64,000 nt of DNA from JBCBGF01 sp038526915 (GTDB lineage Bacteria; Pseudomonadota; Alphaproteobacteria; Rhodobacterales; Rhodobacteraceae), in contig JBCBGF010000002.1 in assembly GCA_038526915.1 (NCBI GenBank), positions 186,001-250,000 of the forward strand, read 5' to 3'. Numbering within the stretch: the stretch's first letter is position 1; every line of letters starts with the position of its first letter. The position numbers and the translations under genes were made by a program. Shown here one piece after another: positions 17,652-26,680 of this stretch. The notes beneath the pieces are model-generated. The model worked only from the letters and a program-made list of their open reading frames with translations. It did no database searches and was not told the origin of the DNA.

Positions 17652-18589
17652 GTTTCGCCGCCATCATGCTGGTCGCCTTGCTGCTGGACATCGCGATTGG
17701 ATGGCCCGACGCCGTCTATCGGCGCATCGGGCACCCGGTGAGTTGGATTGGCGCTGCCATCGATGCCATCGAGGCGCGTTTCAACCTCGACGAGGACCCA
17801 CCGGACAAGCGTCGGACATTCGGTGCCATCGCCAGTCTCGCGATCGTCGGGATTACCGCACTGCCCACCTTTGTGATTATGGCGATGTTACCTGAGGGGT
17901 GGCTGGGTATTCTCTTGGGCGGCATTCTGGCGTGGCCCTTTGTGGCCGCTCGGTCGCTTTATGATCATGTGCGCGATGTCGCCGTGCCGCTGGAACAGAG
18001 TGATCTTGACGGCGCGAGGCTGGCCGTCGCACGGATCGTGGGCCGGAACCCTGAAGCACTGGATGTACCGGGCGTCGCACGCGCAAGCCTGGAGAGCCTT
18101 GCGGAAAACACATCCGATGGTGTTATCGCGCCGCTGTTTTGGGGCGCGATCCTAGGGCTGCCCGGTCTTGTGGCTTACAAGGCGATCAACACGCTCGATT
18201 CGATGATTGGACACAGAACGCCACGGTTTGAAGACTTCGGACGGTTTGCGGCCCGGTTGGATGACTTGGTCAATCTGGCTCCCGCCCGGCTGACGGGGGC
18301 CATAATGGCGGCGGTCTCCGGCGCTCCGATGCGCGCGCTGCGCGTCATGTGGCGCGACGCACCCGCCCACAGGTCGCCAAATGCCGGGTGGCCAGAGGCG
18401 GCCTTGGCTTCGGGTCTTGGTGTGCGGCTGTCCGGTCCCCGGATCTATGCCGACCATGTGGCCGATGAGCCGTGGCTCAATGCCTCTGCCCCCGACCCAA
18501 CGCCGGCGAGCGTTTTCCAAGGCCTTTCGATCTATCGTCGAACTATGATCGCAACGGCGGTTTGTCTTTTGGCACTTGGGTTGGTCTGA
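17648..18589 (+). CDS. cobD: Adenosylcobinamide-phosphate synthase (CbiB/CobD)
   Basis: Membrane enzyme that attaches aminopropanol (phosphate) to adenosylcobyric acid. 313 residues from GTG 17648, which overlaps the kinase stop as GTGA. Family motifs: HPVSWIGAAID, GRNPEALD, ASLESLAENTSDGVIAPLFW, KAINTLDSMIGHR, FGRFAARLDDLVN, and NAGWPEAALASGLGV. Several hydrophobic helices agree with a membrane location. Naming follows the CobD = CbiB convention, not Salmonella CobD, whose role is filled by the next gene. Confidence 0.95.
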   Translation: MSFAAIMLVALLLDIAIGWPDAVYRRIGHPVSWIGAAIDAIEARFNLDEDPPDKRRTFGAIASLAIVGITALPTFVIMAMLPEGWLGILLGGILAWPFVAARSLYDHVRDVAVPLEQSDLDGARLAVARIVGRNPEALDVPGVARASLESLAENTSDGVIAPLFWGAILGLPGLVAYKAINTLDSMIGHRTPRFEDFGRFAARLDDLVNLAPARLTGAIMAAVSGAPMRALRVMWRDAPAHRSPNAGWPEAALASGLGVRLSGPRIYADHVADEPWLNASAPDPTPASVFQGLSIYRRTMIATAVCLLALGLV

Positions 18590-18596
18590 GACGGAT

Positions 18597-19577
18597 ATGA
18601 GGGACCACGGCGGAAATCTGGACAGGGCGATGGCCACTTTCGGCGGGACGGCTGCCAACTGGATCGATCTGTCCACCGGGATCAATGCCCGACCCTATCC
18701 GGTGCCTGATCTTCCACCTGAGATCTGGCAGACGTTGCCCAACGCCACATCGATCGACCGCTTGACCGCCGCCGCCACGCAGGCCTATCGCACCAAAGCC
18801 ACGGGTGTGCCGCTCGCTGGCGCGCAGGCGGCCATCCAACTTGTTCCGCACCTTCTGCCTGTGGGGCGGGCGGCGGTGTTGGGGCCGACCTATAACGAAC
18901 ATGCGGCGGCGCTTCGTGCGTCTGGGTGGGAGGTTGCCGAGGTCGAGACTTTAGAGGCGCTCGCGGGGCATGATCTCGCGATTGTGGTGAACCCCAACAA
19001 CCCGTCAGGAAAGACCCACGACACAGAGGAGCTTTTGCGGCTGGCCGAACGCGTGGACCTGTTGGTCATCGACGAAAGCTTTGCCGATCCAACGCCTGAG
19101 GGGGATGCGGTGCAACATCTGGACACCACAACGACAAACATCCTCGTCCAACGCTCTTTCGGGAAATTCTACGGGCTGGCGGGGATCAGACTGGGCTTTG
19201 CGGTCACTGGTGCGGAACTCGCGCGCCGTGTCCAACAACTCGCTGGCCCATGGGCCGTCAGTGGGCCAGCCATTGAGGTCGGTGTAGCCGCTTTGAAGGA
19301 TACGACGTGGCAGGCAGATACACGCGCGAGGCTGGCGGCAGAAGCTGTCAGGCTGGACACCCTTGCCTTCGCTGCCGGTTGGGACCTGGTGGGGGGAACA
19401 TCTCTCTTCCGGACCTATGCGACACCGGATGCGTCGCACGCGCAACGGCACCTGGCGGAACATCGGATTTGGTCGCGCAGGTTTCCCTATTCGGACACCT
19501 GGCTGCGCCTTGGCCTTCCGGGACAGGCATCCGCTTGGGATCGCCTCGGCCGGGCCCTAGCGTGCGCAGGCGAGTAG
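18597..19577 (+). CDS. cobC: L-threonine-O-3-phosphate decarboxylase
   Basis: PLP-dependent enzyme of aminotransferase fold I that decarboxylates threonine phosphate to (R)-1-aminopropan-2-yl phosphate. 326 residues from ATG 18597. Motifs: HGGNLDRAM and DLSTGINARPYPVP at the N-terminus, NPNNPSGKTHD, DESFADPTP, and the PLP lysine in RSFGKFYGLAGIRLGF. It starts 7 bases after cobD. Its 3' end overlaps the 3' end of convergent cobQ by 21 bases. Salmonella calls this CobD. Confidence 0.95.
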   Translation: MRDHGGNLDRAMATFGGTAANWIDLSTGINARPYPVPDLPPEIWQTLPNATSIDRLTAAATQAYRTKATGVPLAGAQAAIQLVPHLLPVGRAAVLGPTYNEHAAALRASGWEVAEVETLEALAGHDLAIVVNPNNPSGKTHDTEELLRLAERVDLLVIDESFADPTPEGDAVQHLDTTTTNILVQRSFGKFYGLAGIRLGFAVTGAELARRVQQLAGPWAVSGPAIEVGVAALKDTTWQADTRARLAAEAVRLDTLAFAAGWDLVGGTSLFRTYATPDASHAQRHLAEHRIWSRRFPYSDTWLRLGLPGQASAWDRLGRALACAGE

Positions 19578-21002
19578 GCCTGCGACGTCAAGGTGGGCTT
19601 CGATGTGTTCTGCCAAGGCATCAAGGGTGTCTTCCACCGTATCGGCATAGCGCACGTCGGACGCCGTCCCGCCGAAGCTTTCCACCCAGGCTTGCCGGAA
19701 CGCGTCTTCGCGGAACATGCCGTGCAAATAGCTGCCCGTGACCCGTCCGTCCGCGCTGGTTGCGCCTTCGGGCGCCCCATTGACCATGGCGAAGGGGCGC
19801 GCGCGATCCGGCCCGTCGCTTTGGCCGATATGGATCTCATAACCCGAGATCGGGATGCTGGTGGCCGCGTGGGTGGCCTGAACCTGGGTCAGGCGTTTGT
19901 CGCGGGTCATCACCGTCTCGACATCCAAAAGGCCGAGGCCCGGGTCGCACCCTGCAGGGCCTTCGATGCCTTCGGTATCATCGATGGTGCGCCCAAGCAT
20001 CTGATACCCGCCGCAGATCCCCAGAACATGCCCGCCCCGCCGGACATGCGCGGCGATATCGATATCCCAACCCTGCGCCCGCAGAAACGCGAGGTCGCCC
20101 CTGGTGGATTTGCTACCCGGAATAATCACGACATCTGCGTCGCCGGGAATGGCTTGGCCGGCGGGCAGCATGGTCAAGCGGACACCCGGCTCTTGCGCCA
20201 AGGGATCCAGATCATCGAAGTTCGCGATCCGTGATAGCCGCAGGCAGACCACATGTAGGCCGGCCTTTCGCTTTGGGGTCGAAATATCCAGCGCGTCTTC
20301 CGCTGGTAGCTTCCAGGCATCGCTGAACCACGGCAAAACACCAAACCCCCGCCAACCGGTCCGGTGCTCGATCATCGCATAACCGTCATCGAAGAGGCTC
20401 GGATCGCCGCGGAACTTGTTGATCATGAACCCGACAATGCGCTGCGCATCATCGGGATCGATAACCGCCTGTGTCCCCACGATCTGGGCGATGACCCCGC
20501 CGCGGTCGATGTCACCGGCCAGCAGAACGGGCACATCTGCGGCTGCTGCAAAGCCCATATTTGCGATGTCCCCAGGTCTGAGGTTCACCTCAGCGGGGCT
20601 TCCCGCGCCTTCTACTAGGATGAGATCATGGGTCGCACGGAGCCGGTCAAAGCTGGCCAAGACGGACGCCAGAAGCTCGGGCTTCAGTTTCGCGTACTCA
20701 CGCGCCTTCACCGTTGCCATCCGCCGCCCCTGCACGATGACTTGCGAGCCGACATCCGTTTCCGGTTTCAAAAGAACGGGGTTCATGTCTGTGTGCGGCT
20801 CCAGACCGCAGGCCCGCGCCTGCAGGGCCTGCGCCCGCCCGATTTCGCCGCCATCCACTGTCACAGCGGCATTGTTTGACATGTTCTGCGGCTTGAATGG
20901 TGCGACGCGATACCCTCGCCGCAGGGCCGCACGGCACAGCCCGGCGACCAGCATCGACTTTCCGACATTGCTGCCGGTGCCCTGGATCATCAGCGCGGGC
21001 AT
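19557..21002 (-). CDS. cobQ: Cobyric acid synthase
   Basis: Amidates four carboxylates of adenosylcobyrinic acid a,c-diamide using glutamine and ATP. 481 residues from ATG 21002, with GAGG inside the end of cobO as ribosome site. The N-terminal P-loop domain has QGTGSNVGKSMLVAGLC and KPQNMSNNA. The C-terminal class I-like glutaminase domain has the nucleophile in GICGGYQMLG and the His in GSYLHGMF. Seven bases after cobO on the same strand. Confidence 0.97.
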   Translation of the reverse strand: MPALMIQGTGSNVGKSMLVAGLCRAALRRGYRVAPFKPQNMSNNAAVTVDGGEIGRAQALQARACGLEPHTDMNPVLLKPETDVGSQVIVQGRRMATVKAREYAKLKPELLASVLASFDRLRATHDLILVEGAGSPAEVNLRPGDIANMGFAAAADVPVLLAGDIDRGGVIAQIVGTQAVIDPDDAQRIVGFMINKFRGDPSLFDDGYAMIEHRTGWRGFGVLPWFSDAWKLPAEDALDISTPKRKAGLHVVCLRLSRIANFDDLDPLAQEPGVRLTMLPAGQAIPGDADVVIIPGSKSTRGDLAFLRAQGWDIDIAAHVRRGGHVLGICGGYQMLGRTIDDTEGIEGPAGCDPGLGLLDVETVMTRDKRLTQVQATHAATSIPISGYEIHIGQSDGPDRARPFAMVNGAPEGATSADGRVTGSYLHGMFREDAFRQAWVESFGGTASDVRYADTVEDTLDALAEHIEAHLDVAGLLACAR

Positions 21003-21009
21003 GGTCGCC

Positions 21010-21627
21010 TCAGAACTCAACGCCCCTTTGCGCCTTCACCCCCTCTTTGAAGGGATGCTTGACAAGCGTCATCTCCGTCACCAAATCTGCCGCCTCGATC
21101 AGCTCCGGCTTGGCGTTGCGGCCCGTCAGGCAAACATGGGTCATCGGCGGCTTTTGCGTCAGCAGAAAGTCCACAACCTCGTCGATGTCCAGGTAGTCAT
21201 AGCGCAGTGCAATGTTGATCTCGTCCAGCAACACAAACTGGATGGCGGGGTCCAGGATCTGCTCCTGCGCGATCCGCCACCCATTCTCGGCCGCCGCCAC
21301 ATCGCGGTCGCGGTCCTGGGTTTCCCAGGTAAACCCCTCGCCAGACACGAAAAACCGGCAGTCTTCGGGAAACCGTTCCCGCAGAAACGTCTTCTCACCC
21401 GTTTCCCAATTGCCCTTGATGAACTGAACCACCGCGCACGGCATCCCGTGGGCGATACACCGCATGATCATCCCGAACCCAGACGACGACTTGCCCTTGC
21501 CCGACCCGGTATGGACCATGATCAGGCCCTTTTCCTCGGTCTTCGACTTCATCATCTCGTCCCGCGCGGCCTTGATCTTCTTCATTTTCGCGTTGTGACG
21601 GGCGGCGACTTCTTCCATCTGGGTCAT
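21010..21627 (-). CDS. cobO: Cob(I)yrinic acid a,c-diamide adenosyltransferase (CobA/CobO type)
   Basis: Transfers the adenosyl group of ATP to the reduced corrinoid. 205 residues from ATG 21627 (MTQMEEVAARHNAKMKK), the usual family length and N-terminus. The P-loop is HTGSGKGKSSSGFGM, then QFIKGNWETGE, LLDEINIALRYDYLD and HVCLTGRNAKPELIEAADLVTEM (in parts). A longer frame, including ATG 21672, runs back into the divergent cobalamin riboswitch and is rejected. First gene of cobO-cobQ. Confidence 0.95.
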   Translation of the reverse strand: MTQMEEVAARHNAKMKKIKAARDEMMKSKTEEKGLIMVHTGSGKGKSSSGFGMIMRCIAHGMPCAVVQFIKGNWETGEKTFLRERFPEDCRFFVSGEGFTWETQDRDRDVAAAENGWRIAQEQILDPAIQFVLLDEINIALRYDYLDIDEVVDFLLTQKPPMTHVCLTGRNAKPELIEAADLVTEMTLVKHPFKEGVKAQRGVEF

Positions 21628-21669
21628 CCTTGCGCTTGACAGCCCTACCGGGCCGGGATCATTTGGCGA

Positions 21670-21857
21670 CATGCTGGTGCCCGTGTAAACGGGTGAAAAG
21701 GGAATGCAAGGGACCCATGGGTCCGATGCAGCCGCCCCCGCGACCGTGACCGGAGAGGTCGCCCGATGCCACTGGTCCTGACAGACCGGGAAGGCGGGCG
21801 CCCGCCAGAGGCCCCCTCTGACATCCGCAAGCCGGGAGACCTGCCGGCAGCAGACGA
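21670..21857 (+). ncRNA. Cobalamin (B12) riboswitch
   Basis: Conserved elements appear in order: the GTGAAAAGGGAA block at 21693, GCCGCCCCCGCGACCGT at 21731-21747, the B12 box GCCACTG at 21768-21774, GGGAAGGC at 21788-21795, and AGCCGGGAGACCTGCC at 21830-21845. P1 can form between CTGGTGCC (21674-21681) and GGCAGCAG (21846-21853). A following ACCGG/CCGGT stem (21862-21881) may be part of the expression platform. It faces the DUF1636-cobW-cobN operon, so high adenosylcobalamin should switch that operon off. Confidence 0.93.
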
Positions 21858-21941
21858 CGAAACCGGACGGGGTGTGCCGGTGTCGGGATGGTAGCTTGCC
21901 GCCCGCCGATGCGCCCCTTGTCCCGCCAAGTGGATGGACGC

Positions 21942-22334
21942 GTGAAGGATACAAGCGAAACACGACCGGGCGTGGACCTGCTGGTATGCGTCAAGTGTCG
22001 CAAAGGGCAGGAGGTTCCTGCGGACGACATCCGGCCCGGCGCAAGTCTTTTGGACCGGCTGTTGGCAGGTGACGTGCCTGACGGTGTGCGTGTTCGTGGG
22101 GTCGAATGCCTGTCGAACTGCGACCACGGCTGTTCCATCGCGCTGCGCGGTGCGGGCCGATGGTCTTACGTCTACGGCAACCTCGACGAGGCCGCTGATG
22201 CCGAGATGATCCTCGATGGCGCCGCGCGCTACCACGCCACTGCGGACGGTCTCGTCCCCTGGCGCGAGCGGCCAGAACACTTCCGCAAGAACTGCATCGC
22301 CCGTATTCCCCCAATGGAGGCCACAGATGGCTGA
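21942..22334 (+). CDS. DUF1636 small cysteine-rich, putative metal-binding protein
   Basis: Thioredoxin-like small protein of the DUF1636 family with no assigned reaction. About 130 residues from GTG 21942 (VKDTSETRPGVDLL); the frame is open to ATG 21888, closer to the riboswitch. Cysteines are CVKCRKG near the N-terminus and CLSNCDHGC in the middle, a set able to bind an Fe-S cluster or metal, plus a lone Cys near the end (KNCIARI). First gene behind the riboswitch, overlapping cobW by 8 bases. Context suggests a role in cobalt handling or a redox step, but this is inference. Confidence 0.75.
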   Translation: MKDTSETRPGVDLLVCVKCRKGQEVPADDIRPGASLLDRLLAGDVPDGVRVRGVECLSNCDHGCSIALRGAGRWSYVYGNLDEAADAEMILDGAARYHATADGLVPWRERPEHFRKNCIARIPPMEATDG

Positions 22335-23382
22335 TCTCGAAAAACTGCCCGTGACGGTGATCACGGGGTTCCTCGGCTCTGGCAAGACCACGCTGATCTC
22401 ACAACTCATGCAGAACCCGCAGGGCAAACGCTTGGCGGTAGTCGTCAATGAATTTGGCGATGTCGGCGTGGATGGCGATATCCTGAAGTCCTGCGCGATC
22501 CCGGATTGTCCGGCGGAAAACATAGTGGAACTGGCAAACGGCTGCATTTGCTGCACGGTGGCCGATGATTTCATTCCTACGATTGAGGCATTGATGGCCC
22601 TTGATCCCCGGCCCGACCACATTCTGATCGAGACATCGGGTCTGGCCCTCGCCAAACCGCTTCTGAAGGCGTTCGACTGGCCCGACATCCGGTCGCGCAT
22701 TACCGTCGACGGGGTAATCGCCCTTGCCGATGCCGAAGCGGTCGCGGCGGGCCGGTTTGCGACGGATGTGGCAGCGGTGGATGCACAGCGGCTGGCGGAT
22801 GACTCCATTGACCATGAAACGCCTCTGTCGGAGGTGTTCGAGGATCAGGTGTCCTGCGCCGATATCATCCTGCTGACCAAGCCGGACTTGGCTGGGCCGG
22901 ACGGCGTGGCGCAAGCCAAAGCCGTCATTGCAGCGGAAACGCCGCGTCCATTGCCGGTGATCGAGGTAGCCGAAGGCGTGGTCGACCCGCGCGTGATCCT
23001 GGGCCTCGGCGCGGCGGCCGAAGATGATCTGGACGCGCGCCCCAGCCATCACGACGCGCCCCATGATCACGATCATGAGGATTTTGACAGCGTCGTCATC
23101 GACATCCCGGAACTGGCCGATCCTGCCGAGCTTGTGTCGCGGATCGAACGCCTCGCCAATGAGAACAACATCTTGCGGGTCAAGGGCTATGCGGCCGTTG
23201 CGGGCAAGCCCATGCGCTTGCTGGTGCAGGCTGTGGGCGCGCGCGTCCGTCATCAATACGACCGTCCCTGGGGAGCGGACGAAGCGCGCCAGGGGCGGCT
23301 TGTCGTAATCGCCGAACATGACGACATCAACACCGCAGTTCTAAGCGCCGTCCTCGCCCCCGCCGCGCAGGCTGCCGAGTAA
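22327..23382 (+). CDS. cobW: CobW GTPase, putative cobalt metallochaperone
   Basis: G3E-family P-loop GTPase thought to deliver cobalt to CobN-type chelatase. 351 residues from ATG 22327 (MADLEKLPVTV). Motifs: GFLGSGKTTL (Walker A), the metal-binding NGCICCTV (CxCC), ETSGLA, LTKPDLA (base recognition), then a His/Asp-rich stretch SHHDAPHDHDHED near residue 240 and the CobW C-terminal domain. It lies between DUF1636 and cobN in the riboswitch-controlled operon, consistent with service to CobN. Confidence 0.96.
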   Translation: MADLEKLPVTVITGFLGSGKTTLISQLMQNPQGKRLAVVVNEFGDVGVDGDILKSCAIPDCPAENIVELANGCICCTVADDFIPTIEALMALDPRPDHILIETSGLALAKPLLKAFDWPDIRSRITVDGVIALADAEAVAAGRFATDVAAVDAQRLADDSIDHETPLSEVFEDQVSCADIILLTKPDLAGPDGVAQAKAVIAAETPRPLPVIEVAEGVVDPRVILGLGAAAEDDLDARPSHHDAPHDHDHEDFDSVVIDIPELADPAELVSRIERLANENNILRVKGYAAVAGKPMRLLVQAVGARVRHQYDRPWGADEARQGRLVVIAEHDDINTAVLSAVLAPAAQAAE

Positions 23383-23386
23383 CGCG

Positions 23387-26300
23387 ATGCACGTCGTCTT
23401 CCGCGAAAGCCATGGGTTGGAGGACTCCGAGACCCCCACGGATCTGGGGCAAAGCCCGGCGGATCTTGTGGTCCTGTCGTTCTCGGATTCCGATCTTGGG
23501 GCTTTCGCGGCAGGTTGGCATCAGGGTGGCGGGCCTCAGGGCCGGCTGCCGACCCTGCGCCTGGCCAATATCGCGGCTTTGAAGCATCCGCTGTCGGTCG
23601 ACACCTATGTTGAGCAGACGCTGTCGCACGCGAAGGGTATCCTGATCCGCTTGATCGGCGGGGTGCCCTACTGGTCCTACGGGCTGCAACAGATCGAAGC
23701 GCTGTGCCGCGCGCAGGGAATTGCTCTCGCCGTTTTGCCCGCCGACGGTCGGCCCGATGAGCGGTTGGATGCAGTCTCGACCTTGCCCGTTTCGACCCTG
23801 CGCAGGCTACAGCATCTATGCGACGCAGGCGGTGCGCCCTCGGCCCAAGGCGCGCTCGCGCAATTGGCCCTTGCCGCTGGGCTCTATGCGGGCCCTGTGG
23901 CCGGACCGAAGTCGGTTCCGACGGTTGGCGCGTGGACGCCGGATAGCGGTGTGACGTGCCCTGCCACGGCGATTATGTCGGGCGAGGACCGCCCCTTGGT
24001 GCTGGTCACGTTCTACCGCGCGTTCCTGACAGCCGCGGATCTTGGGCCGATCGAGGCGCTGTTCGCAGCGCTGGAACACCGTGGCTTCCGGGCGCTGGGC
24101 CTTTTTGCGCCGTCTTTGAAGGCGCCTGACGCCGCTGGCTGGCTTGAGCGGTGGGTGGGGGCGCTGATGCCTGCCGCGATCGTCAACGCCACCAGCTTTT
24201 CCGGCAAAGGCGACACCGGACGGTCACCGCTAGATGCCGCCGGGGTGCCGGTGTTCCAGGTGGCGCTTGCCACCTCGACGCGCGAGGCCTGGGATCAGGC
24301 GGAACGCGGCCTTTCACCGGCAGATCTCGCGATGCACGTCGTGCTGCCGGAGGTCGACGGGCGCATCTTCGCCGGGGTTGCTTCCTTCAAAGAACCTCAA
24401 AGCCGCGATCCGCACTTGGAGTTTTCACGTTACGCCCACGCGCCCGAGCCGGAACGCATCGACGCAATCGCCGACCGGGTCGCGGCCTGGATCGCGCTGG
24501 GCCAAACGCCGACCGAGGACAAGCGTGTTGCGATGGTCTTGTCCACCTACCCCGGCCGCGATTGGAACCTGGCGCATGCTGTGGGTCTGGATGCCTTAGC
24601 CTCTGGTGACGCCATGTTGGAGGATCTGGCAAAGGCCGGATACCGCGTCGGCTCCCTGCCCCCGCTCGCACATGCAATGCAAACCGCGAGGGTAGCCTGG
24701 CCGATCAGCGCATATAAGGCGGCGCTTCAGACCCTGCCCCAGACACTGCGCGATGATCTTGAGCGGGTTTGGGGGGCAGCGGAGACTGATCCAGACGCGA
24801 ATGATGGCAACTTGTCGTTCCGTGTCTTGCGCAGCGGAAACCTCCTGATCGGTTTGCAACCCGAACGCGGCACCCCCGACCTGCGCGAGACCGAGTACCA
24901 CGACCTCAGCCGCGTCCCCCGGCACGGCTACGTTGCGTTCTATCTATGGCTTCAATCCCAATGCGATGCCATCGTCCATATTGGGGCGCATGGCACGCTG
25001 GAATGGCTGCCTGGCAAATCGGTCGCATTGAGCGGGGCGTGTTGGCCAGAAGTCTTGGCTGGCTCCCGCCCCGTCATCTACCCCTTCATTGTCAATGATC
25101 CAGGCGAGGCGGCGCAAGCCAAGCGGCGCGTCGGTGCCGTTACCCTGGGCCACATTCCGCCTCCTATGAAGGCCTCGCGCACACCGGACCGTCTGGTGCG
25201 CCTCGAGGCCTTGCTGGATGAGTTCTCAAACGCGGATGGCTTGGATCCCGCGCGGCGTGGCAGGCTGGAAACGGACATCAGGGCCGAGGCGCAAGCCGTT
25301 GGTTTGGAGCAGGATTTGGGATTGACAGCCTCGGCCTGCTCCGCCGAGGCAATCCTGCAGATCGACCGATTTGTCTGCGACCTGAAGGAAAGCCAGTTCG
25401 GCGATGGGTTGCACGTCTTCGGCCGCACCACTGCGCCAACACCGGACTTCGACAACTCCGTCTCGGCAGAGGCTGAGCGGCAGGCGCTCCTCGACGCGCT
25501 CGCCGGCCGACGCATCGACGCGGGTCCCTCGGGGTCACCGTATCGCGGTCGCACCGATGTTTTACCCACTGGACGCAACCTGTACACCACCGACCCGCGC
25601 ATTGTGCCGACCCGTGCAGCCTATGCCCAAGGGGTAAAACTGGGCGAAGAACTGATGCGCCGACATTTGCAGGAGGAAGGCGACTGGCCACGCGGCTTAA
25701 TCGTGGACCTGTGGGGATCGGCCACGATGCGCACGGCCGGTGAAGAGTTTGCCATGGCGCTACACTTGTTGGGCGTGAAGCCGGTATGGGACGCAGGCTC
25801 CGAACGTGTGTCGGGGATCGAGGTTGTGCCCATTGCCGAACTCGACCGCCCGCGCATCGACGTCACGCTGCGCGTCTCAGGCCTCTTTCGCGATGTGTTT
25901 CCGGTGCTTGCCGCGCTTTTCTCAACCGCTGTTCGGGCATTGGCCGCGCGCGACGAGGCCCCTGACTGGAACCCGTTCGTGTCCCAGGGCGCGTCCCCGA
26001 GGGTCTTTGGACCTGAGCCCGGAAGCTTCGGCCTCGGGATCGGCGCGCACGCGACCGAGTTCACGGATGAGGCCCGTCGCGCGGCGGGTGCGGCTTGGAT
26101 CGCGGCGTCGTCCTGGGCGCTGGATGGAACAGAGGCGTGGCAGGATGTCGATGGCATTCGGGACCGGGTCGCCAAGGCAGATGCCTTTGTGCATTTGCAG
26201 GACTTGCCCGAAACGGACCTGCTCCTGGCGTCCGACTACGCCGCGCATGAGGCCGGATTTGCCGCAGCGCAGGCGACAACCGGCGGTCAGGCCGCGCTGT

Positions 26301-26680
26301 ATCATTTGGATGCGACCAATCCGGACGCCCCCCGCGCCCGCACGCTGCGCGAAGAGGTGGCGCGTATTGTTCTGGCGCGCGCCTCCAACCCCGACTGGAT
26401 CGCTGGCATGCTGCGCCATGGGTTTCGCGGCGGAGCCGAGATCGCCGCCACGTTGGATCATATGGCGGCTTTTGCGCACCTGGCCGGCGTTGTCGCGCCG
26501 CACCTGTTTGACGCTTATCACGACGCCACGTTGGGCGATCCCGAGACAGTTGCGTTTCTGGAGACCAGCAATCCACAGGCATTGGAAGCGATGCGGGCGC
26601 AGTTTCTCGCGTTGCAAGCGGCAGGCCTCTGGCAAACCCGCCGCAACTCAATCGCGGCCCAGTTGGGCGCGGCGGAGTGA
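23387..26680 (+). CDS. cobN: Cobaltochelatase subunit CobN
   Basis: Large subunit of the ATP-dependent aerobic cobaltochelatase that inserts Co2+ into hydrogenobyrinic acid a,c-diamide. 1,097 residues, somewhat shorter than the roughly 1,275 of the P. denitrificans enzyme. Typical segments are SGEDRPLVLVTFYRAFL, VNATSFSG, VFQVALATSTREAW, IGAHGTLEWLPGKSVALS, TDPRIVPTRAAY and ELMRRHLQEEGDWPRGLIVDLWGSATMRTAGEE (in parts). Begins 4 bases after cobW and overlaps cobG as GTGA. Partner subunits CobS and CobT (chelatase) are not in the window. Confidence 0.96.
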   Translation: MHVVFRESHGLEDSETPTDLGQSPADLVVLSFSDSDLGAFAAGWHQGGGPQGRLPTLRLANIAALKHPLSVDTYVEQTLSHAKGILIRLIGGVPYWSYGLQQIEALCRAQGIALAVLPADGRPDERLDAVSTLPVSTLRRLQHLCDAGGAPSAQGALAQLALAAGLYAGPVAGPKSVPTVGAWTPDSGVTCPATAIMSGEDRPLVLVTFYRAFLTAADLGPIEALFAALEHRGFRALGLFAPSLKAPDAAGWLERWVGALMPAAIVNATSFSGKGDTGRSPLDAAGVPVFQVALATSTREAWDQAERGLSPADLAMHVVLPEVDGRIFAGVASFKEPQSRDPHLEFSRYAHAPEPERIDAIADRVAAWIALGQTPTEDKRVAMVLSTYPGRDWNLAHAVGLDALASGDAMLEDLAKAGYRVGSLPPLAHAMQTARVAWPISAYKAALQTLPQTLRDDLERVWGAAETDPDANDGNLSFRVLRSGNLLIGLQPERGTPDLRETEYHDLSRVPRHGYVAFYLWLQSQCDAIVHIGAHGTLEWLPGKSVALSGACWPEVLAGSRPVIYPFIVNDPGEAAQAKRRVGAVTLGHIPPPMKASRTPDRLVRLEALLDEFSNADGLDPARRGRLETDIRAEAQAVGLEQDLGLTASACSAEAILQIDRFVCDLKESQFGDGLHVFGRTTAPTPDFDNSVSAEAERQALLDALAGRRIDAGPSGSPYRGRTDVLPTGRNLYTTDPRIVPTRAAYAQGVKLGEELMRRHLQEEGDWPRGLIVDLWGSATMRTAGEEFAMALHLLGVKPVWDAGSERVSGIEVVPIAELDRPRIDVTLRVSGLFRDVFPVLAALFSTAVRALAARDEAPDWNPFVSQGASPRVFGPEPGSFGLGIGAHATEFTDEARRAAGAAWIAASSWALDGTEAWQDVDGIRDRVAKADAFVHLQDLPETDLLLASDYAAHEAGFAAAQATTGGQAALYHLDATNPDAPRARTLREEVARIVLARASNPDWIAGMLRHGFRGGAEIAATLDHMAAFAHLAGVVAPHLFDAYHDATLGDPETVAFLETSNPQALEAMRAQFLALQAAGLWQTRRNSIAAQLGAAE

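Noticed and set aside
21628..21963. N-terminal extension of cobO
   Set aside because: The extra 112 residues are translated riboswitch and DUF1636 antisense sequence; the family begins at MTQMEEVAARHNAK.
21645..22808. 387-residue open frame on the minus strand
   Set aside because: Covers the riboswitch, DUF1636 and part of cobW on the opposite strand; composition is shadow-like.
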